Below are positions 34,689-46,281 of a DNA stretch of 64,000 bases, in pieces (position 1 is the first letter of the stretch; every line of letters starts with the position of its first letter). The notes beneath the pieces are model-generated. The model worked only from the letters and a program-made list of their open reading frames with translations, ran no database searches and was not told where the DNA came from. The translations under genes and the position numbers were made by a program. The stretch comes from Cytidiella melzeri. Taxonomy: Eukaryota > Basidiomycota > Agaricomycetes > Polyporales > Irpicaceae. The stretch is from positions 62,001 through 126,000 of the forward strand of contig JABYQR010000064.1 of assembly GCA_022592445.1 (NCBI GenBank), in the 5' to 3' direction.

Positions 34689-37131
34689 TCATTTCTTTGC
34701 TGCATCAACCAACTTTAGCAAAGAATCAAATCGACCCCGCCACGTCTCAGAGTAGAACAATCCGATGAGCCCGCTCACGAATTCCCTAGTCCCTAGTCAA
34801 CAAACGATAGAAAGTGTAACAAGAGCACAGATCGACTCACCAGCTGAGGCTGACAGAACGAATAGGGTAGTCAAGCGCTTTCGGGATTGAAGTTTGAATC
34901 AGCCAAGGCCAGCGGTCCACTACGATTGCTTTAGTGCTGCACAGAGCACGCAAGCCTTCGGGTCCACCTGTACACAGCATCAGCGATAGTAGATTACACT
35001 GGTATGCACCAACCACGTACCAAACCGTCCGTAACCGCTCATCTTCACTCCACCAAAGGGCAAATCTTGGCTATGAAGACAACAGTCAACATCTCGATTG
35101 ACGAGAAATCTCTAGATGAACCTACTTCAACTACGAGAAAACAATCAATCAGTACGCGCGCATATCAGAGAGATCAATAGAGACATATGGCATACATAAA
35201 AGACAGCAAAATCGTTGATCGAAACCATGCCGCACTGCAGGTGCTTCGCAACTTTCTCCACACATTGCTCTTGGTCGGGACCAAACACGCTGGCGCCAAG
35301 CCCATACTTTGTGTTGTTGGCGATATCAATAGCCTCGTCAAGAGTATCGTATTTAATGATGGTGGCGATAGGCGCAAACACTGTCCAACCATCAGCCTCT
35401 GTACAGTGGTTTGTGAAGCAAGATGCGTACTCTCGGCTTGAGCTAGGTGCGACTTCGGGTCGACGTCTCCTACAACAGTCGGGCTAAAGTACGATCCATG
35501 CTCCAGGTAGGGATGCGGCCAACGACGACCACCAACGTCGATTGTCGCTCCGTGATTCTGCGCGGTCTCAAGTACCTGTTCCAGATAATCGAACCTTGAG
35601 GAGCTAATCATGGCGCCGACGTCCGCAGTGGTCATGAACCCGTCAGTGGGTTGGCACATCGCCGTGCCGAGCCGAAGCTCCTTCGTGCGCTCGACAATGG
35701 TGCTGTAAATTTCGTCATACTGACTTCGGTGCACGATCAGTCGTTCGAGGCCGACGCAATTCTGTCCGGCATTCTGGCTAAACTCTCGCATGCTCAGCGA
35801 TGTCAGCTCGGTTCCCAAAGAGAATAACGTACAATAAACCGCGCATCCAGATACTGGCGTATTGTTTGACGTCCGTGGACGGCATCACGATCGCGGCATC
35901 CTTTCCGCCAAGCTCCAGCGTGACAGGAGTGAGCGACTCTGCTGCTGCTGCAACTACCTTGCGTCCAACTTCTTCCGAGCCAATGAACGTGATATGCTTG
36001 ATCCAGGGTGACTTGGTCAATGTGTCCGCCTCCTCCGGATAACAGCACACAAGCTACGATTGACGTTAGCTTCATCGACATCAATGTCAAGAGGGCAGCG
36101 ACGCACTTGGACAAGCTCAGGGTCCTGGCCACATGCACGCAGACATTCTTTGACAGCACCAATAAACCATTGCGAGGACCAGATGACATTCTCCGAGCAT
36201 TTCACCACGACGCCGTTTCCGGCAAAAATGGCGGCCAGGATAGGTGAGAGTAGGTTGTGTAGAGCTGGTAACGAGCCGTGGGTCAGCAAAAACACTCCGC
36301 TCCTGCGCGAGCGAATGCTACGTACGGTAGTTCCAGGATACGATAGCCGCAACCACTCCTAGAGGCTCGTAGTAAACCTTGGCAGATTTATATGTCAGCA
36401 GCCAATTAGTCGTTCTTGACTCCGGTTTCAAGTAGCGTTCCCCATGGCTCACAAGCCAGTCCATCTTACAAGCAGTGGTGAGAATTTCCCCCAAAGCCGC
36501 GTCCAGCACTGACCATTATATCGTAGCTCAATATCAACAGCCACCTCGCACCAAAGAAAGCCACAACGTACGCGTTTTTCCAGTATCACGTGCAGCTACC
36601 TTTGCGCATACCTCTTGATTATCAATCAACCACTTCTTCAAACTCTTAATGACCTTCCGGCGGTCAGCGAACGAGCTGTGCCGCCACGCGTTTTGGGCGG
36701 TGACGGACAGTGTAACCTTGTTGACGATGTCTTCCGAGTTGTCTGCCATATATGTACCAAGGTGCCAAGACGTTGCAGGGTCATAGCATGTAATGTATCT
36801 TCTCCCTCCGGCATAACGTGGTGGCATGAGAGCAGGGTCAAGAAGGTGTGATTCGAGAGATGGGTTGTCAATTTTGAGAGCCTGGAAGTCTGGGCCAATT
36901 TGCTGGGAGAAAACGCGTCGTAAGTAAATTGTTTGTATGAGGTATACTAAGCACTCGTACTTCTGGTGCTCGAAAGCGGAAAGGGACAGCGCGGTTGCGC
37001 ATAGAGTGGTAGCGTTGTACGACGAGCCATATTCCGACAGCGAAACAAATAGAAAGAGGGTATAGTATGCTGCCGAGGCCGTGATCATCATCATAGTCGT
37101 CCAGGTCAGAGTAGGGCAATTGTTCGTGCAT
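34689..37131 (-). CDS. MSC7: membrane-anchored aldehyde dehydrogenase, MSC7-like
   Basis: NAD(P)-dependent oxidation of an aldehyde to an acid. Yeast Msc7 is an ER-associated ALDH of uncertain substrate. The start at 37131 gives MHEQLPYSDLDDYDDDHGL and a membrane span (ILYPLSICFAVGIWLVVQRY). The ALDH domain includes YITCYDPATSWHLGTYMADN, YYEPLGVVAAIVSWNY, ILAAIFAGNGVVVKCSE, the NAD-binding turn HITFIGSEEVGRKV, the catalytic-Glu region SLTPVTLELGGKDAAIV, and the catalytic Cys in QNAGQNCVGLERLIVHRSQY. MFAPIATIIKYDTLDEAIDI, LPFGGVKMSGYGRFGGPEG and a C-terminal hydrophobic tail (WEFVSGLIGLFYSETWRGRF) complete it, with TGA at 34689. All key residues appear intact. The gene has more than ten short introns and shares a 200-nt divergent promoter with the RING gene. 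Confidence 0.9.
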
Positions 37132-37331
37132 TTTGGCCTCGAGAGGCGGGGGTCGTGGTGAGAAAGGGTCGTAAAACAAACGAACGACCGTCAGGAAGTT
37201 GTGAATCGAACGCTCGCAGCGCGTTGTGTACGCGTGTTTTGCTCCCACGTGGGAGAGCCCTAATCAGTTAACGCCGGACGTCATTCCAAGCCATTCCATT
37301 CCTTTACTCTTGACCACCACCGCTTGCAACG

Positions 37332-39009
37332 ATGGCTAGCAGAGAACCTTTGTGGTATTGTCACGAAGTATGTCGCTTTGGATCTTCAAAGCTTCATACT
37401 CTAAAACTTCTCTGTCGATAGTGTCACGCTGAAATGCGGCCGTTGATGGTCAGTGCGCCATCTGACCAGAGGTTATGGGTACAGTAACATTCATTGCTGC
37501 AGGTACCAGATCCACACTGCGCATCATGTAATGGGACGTTTGTAGAGAAGGTATGTGTTCACTCGTCACCGTACGATCAAACCAACCTCTCAAATGTGAG
37601 CAGATGGAGAACCCAGCCGACGATCCAAGAGAATTCACTGCCGCTGGAGACGATGTCGAGGACCCGTTCAGCGGAGGGGGCGGAGGTGGGGACAATATAC
37701 TCCGTGAGCACCGCTTTCCTTATGTCCGTGTGAATTGTTGTTCACAGCCTCATGCAGTCGGGCTTTTGCGTGCGATGGCTCCGCCACAATCAATGAACCG
37801 CTCAGCTTCAGCCCCCGTTGCTGCATCTATGCCCTCGGTGTGTGTTTTCAACCATAAACTTTTAAACTTACTCATGGCTATGCAAGAGTACTGGGGGAGG
37901 CAGCGCTTACACAATACGGGTTGATCGGACGAGCACACCTGGCGGCGGGGCTCGGACGACATTTTCAAGCCGGCCGATGCAGTCAGAGAGGTCAGGAGAG
38001 ATCCCCACACTATCAGAGTACGTCAGTAGGAATGCTCATGCACTGGAGTTAGCCCTCACGTGCCATCAACAGCTACGTCGCGAGAAACCCTCCTCCGGGA
38101 GCGAGGCCCGACGGTAACGCTATTAATGGGTCTCTTATGTTCCAATACCTTCTCGCCATGTTGCAGCAATCAGGTCGACAAGGACAGATGGGCGACCTGT
38201 TTGGAAGTATGATGCCACCTGGTGCTGAGAATGGCAGGATGGGAGATTATGTGTTCAATCAGGAAGGCAAGTCCACGCTCTATTGTCACTCCGGCATTGT
38301 GTTGAGTGTAGATATAGCTTTGGACCAAATCATATCACAGATCATGGAGAATTCAGCAGCACACCCTGTTGCTGCAACAGAAGAAATTATTAACAACCTG
38401 CCAAGAGAGGTATTGGAGGAGGGCTGTGAGTGCGCTGTTCCTGCACAAGCTGGGTTTGACTTACGGTGCGCGTCCAGCTCCCCTTCTGCAGAGGGATTGT
38501 GCTGTATGTAAGGATCAGTTCCAGCTTGGCACGGAAGATCCGGACGAGCAAATTGTTGTCACACTGCCCTGCAAACACCCTTTCCATGAGCCTTGTATCA
38601 TCCCGTGGTTGAAATCCAGTGGTACATGTCCTGTCTGCCGGTGAGACTTCCTTCATGCCACAAATCTGAACGTGTTGGCTTACCTTGTCAATGAAGGCAT
38701 CAACTGGTGCCCCAACCTGAGCATCACGCTCCTGCGCCAACCGGCTCCAATGGCTCAAGGCCACCAGGGAACGGCAACGGCAACAGCTCGCAGCCCCCTG
38801 CCGCTCCCGGCGGTTTTGCACCAGGCGGTCCAGGCTTCTTCGGAAACCTATTCCATATATTGAACACGGGAGGGTCTGATGGCAACACCAGCAACTCTAC
38901 AGGGAACACTCGGCCATCAGGCACGAATGAGCGACAGCGGCCACAATCGACCTCTCAAGATTCTACCGAACACATTCCTGGAGGCTGGAACGGAAATGAA
39001 GTTGACTAA
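37332..39009 (+). CDS. RING-H2 E3 ubiquitin ligase, RNF126/RNF115-like
   Basis: Probable E3 ligase of the RNF126/BCA2 group, which clears mislocalised and other cytosolic proteins. The start at 37332 gives MASREPLWYCHE. Across an intron comes the N-terminal zinc ribbon CHAEMRPLM then VPDPHCASCNGTFVEK, the hallmark of this group. The middle is Gly/Pro-rich (DPFSGGGGGGDN, PPGAENGRMGDYVFNQ). A conserved helix follows: ALDQIISQIMENSAAHPVAA then TEEIINNLPREVLEEGC. The RING-H2 is CAVCKDQFQLGTEDPDEQIV then TLPCKHPFHEPCIIPWLKSS and GTCPVCR, with the C3H2C3 ligands present. The C-terminal tail is Gly/Asn/Pro-rich and ends HIPGGWNGNEVD. Introns are short (45-70 nt). Confidence 0.88.
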
Positions 39010-39237
39010 TAGGCCACCTTGTTGGGTGCATCGTCATGTTCTATCATCATTGCTATCTCTCTCAGTCTTTCTGTCATATGTAGAACGCTCATTCTCGATA
39101 GCTCAGTTGTATCCTACCTAACCCGGATTGTGACCATTGTAATCATAACTTTATCTCGATTTTCTCAACCTACTCAATACCCGACAGAGAACAAAAAATA
39201 GGAAGACGGTAGTAGCACCCTCTTCTTTTGAGGAGAA

Positions 39238-41148
39238 TCAGTTCGACGTAGCCCTAGTGAAAGGCGTGTTGGCGATCCCGACTCTTGAGTTCGTGGTATC
39301 TGTAGAAAACGGGGTTGTGTGAGTTTTATGTGCTGATCTGACGAAAACCACTACACCAGATTGTGTCATGCGACGTACCAAGGACGACGTAGAATCGTTG
39401 CATCCAAGTCATGCCATTGATAAAGTCGAGACCGGAACCAGAGTTGCTTCCAATGTCGCCAATGATTAGGAAGATGTCCGTCGAAAGTCCGCCAATCGCG
39501 GTGTTCAGTGCACGCTAAATGCAAAGAGAGAGTCGTTGGTTGGATGACTGGTTTTTCGAGGTGGAGAAGAAATAGCTCTTACAGGCCAGAGTTGGGCGTT
39601 GGCGGTGAACTCGAAGGTGACTCCGTTGATGACGAAGAACAAGCTCTGCAGGCTTGCGAACTGAGATGAGCTGATCTTTAGCAGTCCGGTGTTGTCGTCG
39701 AGGACAGCGCCGGTGATTTGCGTGTATCGAGCGAGTGCGTCTGGAGAGATGAAAACATACAGTTAGCAAGTTCCGAGTCGCTCTTGATACCATAACAGCA
39801 GAAGGTGCTTTACCAGTAGCAATTAAAGTGAGCGTGGTGCCAGCATCAATGATACCAGCGGTGGCCGAGAGGATGTTGGTCGAGGTTCCGTATCTGATTT
39901 GCTGGTTTATCCCCCAGAACGTGTTCGAAGGCTTGGTGGTTGTGATAGCGCTGCATGGAAGAAATTTGTCAGATCCCGGAGATAGGGCATATGTGAGAGA
40001 TCTTACGTGAAGTCGATAGAGCCTGTGAATTTGGAAGAGTCCGTGCCTCCGAAAGTCAGCTCTCCATTGACAGTTCCAACAGTAGAGCTTGGCTCGAAGG
40101 AGATCGCGACTGAGTCCTGAGGGATAACACCCTGCTGGAATAGGGTGTCAACAACTTCAGACGAGACAAACAGTCAGTGTTGTCTTTGTAAACAATGTTT
40201 AGACTTCTTACTTGTCGGAATGCTTTGGGTCGTAGCAGGGGAGAGCGTCCCTGAGAGTCGAACATGTTAGCGCAGCCTCTGATAAACAACATGTAATTTA
40301 TATTCACCAACTGACAGGCCAGTAGGACCAAGGCTAAGAGGCTATTGTGAGTATTGCAGTGTAGCGGGTTATCTCAGGGGCAGCAACGCACCCCAACACG
40401 CCATCGACACCGTCGAATCCTTCCGAGTCCGTTGCCACGCCTATCGACTGGCCGAATTCCACCAATGAAGAGGATATGGCGAGTTTGTCGTTGAACTGAG
40501 TTCCTACGTGTCACACAACAATTCAGTTCTTTTACGGGTATGATTGTTTGGCTGTTCATGTCTTACCAGAGGCGAATTCTCCTCCGCCATAAGTGACTAA
40601 CTGGAATTCATTCAGTAAATAGCAATTGTCTACGCATCTATCTGGACGTACAAACGTGTTGCTGCTCTGAACACTTGTGCTAGTCTCAACGTAACTGACA
40701 TCAGAGACCCAAGTGTTTGCGCTGGCTGTATCCAGAAACAGAGTGTCTATGCAATGACGAACGTGAGCCATGGATCCCGTGGCTTTGAACCAACAATCAA
40801 GACAAACTTACAGGTAGTCGGAGGTGTGCCAATTTGAATCTGGGAGGAGCCCGATGAGCTGAAATTATAAACCTAGAGACGAAAGAGACGACATACCTTC
40901 ACGGTGTAGTCAACTGCTTCGTCTGTCGCAGGTATACTACCGACAACGGAAGCCTGTCGTAAGCTCCCACTTTTTCCTTGTTTGAGAAACTGCGCTCTGA
41001 GTTTGTCACGCTGAACAAAGCCCGCGAGACCAGTAGCATTAACCCTCCTGGCAATCGGGAGCGTAATCGTCGAATCCCGGATTTTGAGTGGTTCTGCGAA
41101 GGAGATCAGAGCCAGGGAGAGGAAGGAGAGTAGGGCAGAAGCGTGCAT
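39238..41148 (-). CDS. secreted aspartic protease, polyporopepsin-like, altered active-site triplets
   Basis: Pepsin-family (A1) endopeptidase close to polyporopepsin of wood-decay fungi. The start at 41148 gives a signal peptide (MHASALLSFLSLALISFAEP), then a propeptide (ITLPIARRVNATGLAGF, VQRDKLRAQFLKQGKSG). The first catalytic motif reads LFLDTASANTWVSD and the second IIDAGTTLTLIAT, so both Asp are kept but the usual DTG triplets are DTA and DAG. The C-terminal lobe matches the family closely: LARYTQITGAVLDDNTGLLK, FASLQSLFFVINGVTFEFTA, LNTAIGGLSTDIFLIIGDIG and SGSGLDFINGMTWMQRFYVV, ending IANTPFTRATSN with TGA at 39238-39240. About eleven short introns. A TATA box lies 71-80 nt upstream of the ATG. 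Confidence 0.9.
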
Positions 41149-41218
41149 GGTCGGTCAATGGGTGAGAGGGATGGAGACTGAGCTCAAAGCTAAGGGATTC
41201 ATACCATGTCACTTGGTG

Positions 41219-41228
41219 CTTATATATG
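41219..41228 (-). promoter_or_regulatory. TATA box of the aspartic protease gene
   Basis: The minus strand reads CATATATAAG, 71-80 nt upstream of the ATG at 41148. Confidence 0.6.
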
Positions 41229-42072
41229 TAGCAAAGGCATCGAAATGCCAGAGTAGGGGAAAGCAGCTGTCATTCTTGCACGAGATACGTCCGGCATGGA
41301 ATAGTCTCCAGCAACCAACGTGGGTGGCAGACATATTGACTTCGAGTTGACTTTCAGCGCATCACGGGGAAGCAAAGCCACTGATTGAAAAAACCGCAAT
41401 TCCTGCCGTCAGATCCTGCACAAGACCTCATCAGAATTACGCGAGCTGAGACTTGTCGCTAGTAACGTTGTGTGCGCAAACATGAACAGGCCTCTGGATA
41501 AGTTTTGGGACTATTGAAGAGCTTGCGCTATAACTGGGTCGCAACCGTTGTCCATAAAGTGGGACACAGCGGGTGACTTGGCATGTCCGTTGTAAAGCTG
41601 AGGCTGCGGACCATCACTGAAAGGCAAGGTCACGTCGAGCATCGCACAGCGCAAGAATCAGCACCGTTCACAACGGAGGGCTTCTGGCAATGTGCAGAGA
41701 CTGATCGAGAGGTAAAACCTGACAGATCTGCTGGCCGCACGGTTCGACATGCTTATATGCAATGATGGTTCAACGTAAGCATAAATACTGCTGTCAGTGA
41801 ACGACTTTTGGCGGAGACATTAGACTGCGCAAACCCACCAGAGAAGACTGGTAGTCGTCAGCGACTCACAACGAAGGCAGCAACGCGGCAACACAGAGTA
41901 TTTGCCCGGCGAGTGGTTAGACTTTTCTTTTGTTCCCACAGGAACCCACGTTGAGGGCGCAAGAACTTCCAGCGTGGGAACGTGCCCGAGTAAGGTTATG
42001 CCTTGCTACTGGTAAGTAACAACGTCCTTGCACATCGTGATCCGTGTTACAGTCCGACTTCAGCAGCTTCGG
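41229..42072. other. intergenic region upstream of the aspartic protease
   Basis: This 844-nt promoter and terminator stretch lies between the protease and the D-amino-acid oxidase, which are both on the minus strand. The only open frame of note (41583-41765, plus) has no recognisable content. Confidence 0.4.
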
Positions 42073-43592
42073 TTACTTCGCGTTGGGCTGTAGAGATGCG
42101 TGCAAGATGTCCACCACTTCCTCTGCAGCACCCCATGATCCCTGGTATCCGGCAGCTCTGCGGAACACGCTAAATCATGCATACATCGCACAAGTTCACG
42201 ACGTACCCGAACCCATATGCATGTACCACGAGCAGCTCTCGCTCGTTCTCATCACCTCTATCGTCCGCCGGCAACCCTGTCTTGAACGACATCTTGAACC
42301 ACTCCGGTTCGATCCTTGGGCCACCGTGTCTCGCAGGTCGAAGCCCTACGTTATGGCTGATGATCCTGGTCGTATCATCTCGGAGAGACGGAGCAATGCG
42401 CGTAGCTCGTTCCCAGATTTTCTTTGCAGTCTCGTAGTCAACAGAGAGGTCCCAATTACCCGGTTGAAAGGTGCCCCCAACGAGGACGTGGCCTGCCGGA
42501 GACGGCCTTGGAATCATGTATGTAGCATGACCAGTGGGGATAGCCTCTATCTTTCGGTATTAGCAGCATGCACCTTCAGCGATTAAAAGGCATGCGCACC
42601 TGGCCCAAGTGGGTAAGACAAGAATTCTTGCATGCCAGGCACACTCGCAAGGATCGTCTGCCCTCGAATTGGGTGTACCTCCAGGTCCTCAACACCGATC
42701 AGAGACCTCGCACCTACATCGTGAGGTGAGCATTACGAGATTTCTGACTGTGAAGCACTGACCTAAAGCTGTAGCATTAATCACTGCGCCCTTTCCGACC
42801 ATGAAATCTGCTGCTTCGCCGATAGACTCGACCTTCTTACGAATGAATTGGATACCACGCGCAAGTAGCTCGTGGTAAAGCCATGGCAGGTATACTTGCG
42901 GATTCAGTGACCAGGTGGTGAACGCAACGCCTCCTGCTAGACCTTCGGGGACCTCTACAGGCTTGAGTACACGGAACTAATCGGCAAGTGTGAGTTCATG
43001 TCGGCTCCACCGGTACGAGTAGAAGACTGTGTACGTCTCGTGCAAGGTCCTTGTACCAAAGGTTTTCGAAATCAATAGCTTCGGGAAAGCAGATACGAGA
43101 GTCGAGTTTCTACGCCATGCTGGTCAGCACGCTGAGGATAGCCAGCACAGTCCGAAGCACGTACTCGAACCAATCCCGTTGGGATCATGTCCCACATCTT
43201 ATTACTGCCAGTAGTAGACTCGATTATTAAAAGAAGCCGAAACGCACATGCCGTCCACACTTACAATGTCTTCAACTCTATCTCATATTTCCGCTTCGCG
43301 TACTCACCCATCGGCGACCAATCCGCGCCCTGTTAGTAGATGAGAACACGCGAGTATTCAGTTGCGGGCAAAGAAGGGAGAAGGAACAAGAAACACGTAC
43401 AGCCCACGGACTTGCCCATGCTTGCGAAAGCAGGCCAGCTTCGTCCGGCAGATCTCTCGCAACCACTGTGATCTTGTACGACGGATAACGCGTGGACAAC
43501 ACGTGAGCTGTAGTAAGGCCGATCACGCCTGCACCAAGAATAACTATGTGCAGCGACTCTGAGGTTTGTTCAGGCGACGACATTCTGGACAT
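42073..43592 (-). CDS. FAD-dependent D-amino-acid oxidase
   Basis: Oxidises D-amino acids to 2-oxo acids, ammonia and H2O2. The start at 43592 (or 43583) precedes a Rossmann FAD motif, LHIVILGAGVIGLTTAHVLS. Following segments include YKITVVARDLPDEAGLLSQA, GADWSPMGEYAKRKYEIELK, LARGIQFIRKKVESIGEA, VINATALGARSLIGVEDLEV and HPIRGQTILASVPG. The C-terminal region reads VLVGGTFQPGNWDLSVDYET, RIISHNVGLRPARHGGPRIE and LLVVHAYGFG, joined across an intron to AAGYQGSWGAAEEVVDILHA, the FAD/substrate loop. The protein ends SLQPNAK with TAA at 42073-42075. No canonical peroxisomal SKL-type tripeptide is present, which is unusual for the family. It is divergent from the unrecognised gene at 44072. Confidence 0.9.
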
Positions 43593-44071
43593 GGATGGGG
43601 AAAGAGGTGACTCCTGGTCATGTTGGCTTTTCGCAGTACAGCCTGAGAGTGAGTCAAAGGCGCACTGCTTCAGCTAATCAGCCGCCCGAAAGCGATTCGA
43701 TCTTGCACTCTTGGGCTCATTCTGGCAGCTGTCGTTTGTAGCTTGTTCACTGCAAAAGTGTGGAACGCACAAGCTATGCATTACTGCCATTACACGAACC
43801 TCAATGAACATACAGACAGGCTCACAAGACCACAAAGAAGACGTTTGCGGCCTTTCCCACCGCGGCGACCTTTCGCATGTCCAAAGGAATTAAAAAGCAC
43901 GAAGTGCATGTGTTCAAGAACTTTCAAAGCACATACAAACGCGTAGACAATGAGGAATGCGCGTGGAAATCTCCACAAAGTGCATAAGATCTGAGGTCAA
44001 CACTGGGCCACACGCCGATCCCTCAGAGCGTCGATACCAATCCTCCCACCTCGCATCGACTCGTCACCGCC
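43593..44071. promoter_or_regulatory. divergent promoter between D-amino-acid oxidase and the next gene
   Basis: This 479-nt stretch between two divergent starts has no clear TATA box and no gene of its own. Confidence 0.35.
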
Positions 44072-44751
44072 ATGGCACCAGAGGTCAAGTTCACATCGTT
44101 TGGTATCCCATACCTCGTCGAATTCGCCAACGTCACTTTCCGACGGAGGAAACGCAACACGGCTTACCAACGACAACCAGCAACGCTCTACTCCATGCCC
44201 CACTGCGACGACAGCGACTGGACGTTCGCGAGCTTGTCTTCCAGATCAGAGAAGGGTGCATACGCTGTCATAGAGTCAGAAGACGAAAACGAAGAGGAAG
44301 GCGAGCCTGGTGAAGGCTTGTGGATCCGCTTCGCATCGCAAGCTAATACCACATACCACTCCTTCCCATTATCGCAAAGTCGCCTGACGCGTCTCAAACA
44401 CCGCATCGCCAAGGCCGTGGTGGCTGCAGGGATGGAGTCTGGCCAGAACATGCAGCCATCTGACCCATTCGAAACTGCGCTGAGAACACAAGGCGTAGTC
44501 CCTCCCGCCCCAGTCAGCTCCTTCTATCGGGGCACGTATGGGCAGGTGATGGAAGCCTTGCAGTCTGCGGGCTTGGTTGTTTCGCAGTGTGAAGAGTCGG
44601 GGTTCGAAGGAGGTGAGTAGATTCGGCTATCATAAGGAGCGACTCAGCTGTCTCAAATCGAAATACAGCCACGTTCTTGGGTGCTTTGTTCGTTGGTAGA
44701 CAGACAAGATCTGGAGGTGTGGAGTTGGCGAAGCTTTCTCTGTGGGCATAG
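44072..44751 (+). CDS. unrecognised 207-residue protein
   Basis: I do not recognise this protein. Two exons (44072-44612 and 44669-44751) are joined by a 56-nt intron with a GTGAGT donor and an ATACAG acceptor. The joined reading gives MAPEVKFTSFGIPYLVEFAN, a basic stretch (VTFRRRKRNTAYQRQ), an acidic stretch (AVIESEDENEEEGEPGEG), then HSFPLSQSRLTRLKHRIAKA. The C-terminal region QVMEALQSAGLVVSQCEESG-FEGATFLGALFVG crosses the splice and ends VELAKLSLWA. No signal peptide, membrane span or catalytic motif is evident. The long open frame, good splice sites and protein-like composition support a real gene. The retained-intron frame would end two codons after the donor. Confidence 0.6.
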
Positions 44752-45209
44752 ACTGTTAGTCGGCAAGGTTCAACAGCCGGGCAAGGGACGCACCTTGCAT
44801 GGTCCTACTCTGCGAGTGGTAGTGTGGAAGTATATTATACCTAAAGTATTGGAGCCCTTTCTGCATACGCCAGGTAGCGTTGCACTATTGTCGTAACATA
44901 GCGCTGTACTTGATTAGGTCCAGATATCCAAGGAATCCCGTTTCGACCCATCTCGTAACGCCATTTATCGCGTCAGCCAAAATAGGGAAAGCCGCTCCTC
45001 TTGAGGAGGTGTGGCAACCGCGGCAATATCGCGTTAAGCAGTCAGCCCCTGACAAGGATATATAAGATGCATAACGCAATGCTGACGAGCACGTATACTC
45101 CCAGCAGAACATGTCAGCCCATCAACCTGAGAATGTTTGTCCGTCCATAACCATTCATATTGCTGTGGGCTGACAATTACGATAGCTCCCGCATCATTTA
45201 GATATCACA
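44752..45209. other. intergenic region with isolated TATA box
   Basis: No gene was recognised. A clear TATATAAG-type box lies at about 45058-45065, 145 nt before the ATG of the doubtful small gene that follows. It may mark a transcription start. Confidence 0.35.
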
Positions 45210-45551
45210 ATGTTTGGACTTAACATCCGCAAGAAAACCAGTGAGCTGGTAGAGGATCACAGCAAGTCGTCTCCTCAGGAAAACAAGGTGAAATCATTGA
45301 TTCTTGTAAAGAATCACTCACTCACATTGTCAATGACCACTACGGCAGGGATCAAACACAAGCAACCCTTCGCAGACCGCTGATCACGAGCTTCATGTAT
45401 GTTGCCAATGGGCTGGCTTACAGGATTTCAGGTGGGTAACACAAATTCCACAGCACCAATGGGACCAGGAGATCCAGCCTACATCCAAATCGTTTCGCGC
45501 TTTGTAGTAGTCGAAAAGATGTTTGTAAAGAAAGAGGAATTAGTCGCGTAG
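45210..45551 (+). CDS. doubtful small gene
   Basis: The ATG at 45210 opens MFGLNIRKKTSELVEDHSKS. A GTGAAA donor near 45287 and a TACGGCAG acceptor allow continuation to GSNTSNPSQTADHELH. Downstream, another frame reads VGNTNSTAPMGPGDPAYIQI and VSRFVVVEKMFVKKEELVA to TAG at 45549-45551, but joining it needs a 36-nt intron, shorter than is normal here. A third frame also stays open (PLITSFMYVANGLAYRISGG). The exon structure is therefore unresolved. It could be a short species-specific protein or a decayed gene. Confidence 0.22.
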
Positions 45552-46281
45552 TATGAGTATAGTATCAGCAAGAATAATACAACATGTACGTTTGTAGCGA
45601 TTAGCGAGTCGGCATGATGGTGGTTGTCCATAGACTCTCAGCTGGAGAGACACCGCGCGTAAAATAATAAGCGCCGACCTTGTGGCGCAAGCCGCGTTGG
45701 AATTTCACAGGCTGTTTCGAACTTGTACTAATACATGTAAGTTCAAAGTCCCGACTCTACTAAAAAACGCTTACCAGCCAACTGACTGATGAACACCAGC
45801 CACCAAAAACGTAAAGGCAGTTCGGCCAATGTTTTTGTCAACAGCCTGAGCAACCAGCACTGGTCCTGGGACTCCAGTGCACTACACAAGCCAACAACTT
45901 CCTGACCGCCCACATTTGACAGCCTCCTGTGCCTATCCACAGATAACCTGAACCGTCGACGGCGATCGGACAGTAACCCAAAACTGAGTTCACACCGTCG
46001 CCCGGTCCGTATGATATCAGCGCCGCGAGCTGTCACCATGGCCGAATGTAGCCTAGGGATGCTCAGCGCGCTGTGCAGTAGGTAATACTCTCATCAATGC
46101 CGAGCTAATGTGGCACGCTATAAGTGGCTTACATGTATTAGGTTCAGATTAGGTAACTAGACTTGCTTGTGCCCGTAACAACGCACCCCTCGCCGCCGCC
46201 CCAGACAAGTCCCAGAGGCCGGTTGGGCGACATAAAGCATACGACTCTACCGAAAAACTTGACTAGAGGATTCTGCCCATC
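45552..46281. other. intergenic region upstream of the MFS gene
   Basis: These 730 nt show no convincing gene. A 98-codon minus-strand frame (45743-46039) is Arg-rich with no recognisable family and is judged a chance frame. Confidence 0.4.

Noticed and set aside
45743..46039. 98-codon Arg-rich minus-strand frame
   Set aside because: Composition looks like chance GC-rich sequence; no family features, TATA box or introns.
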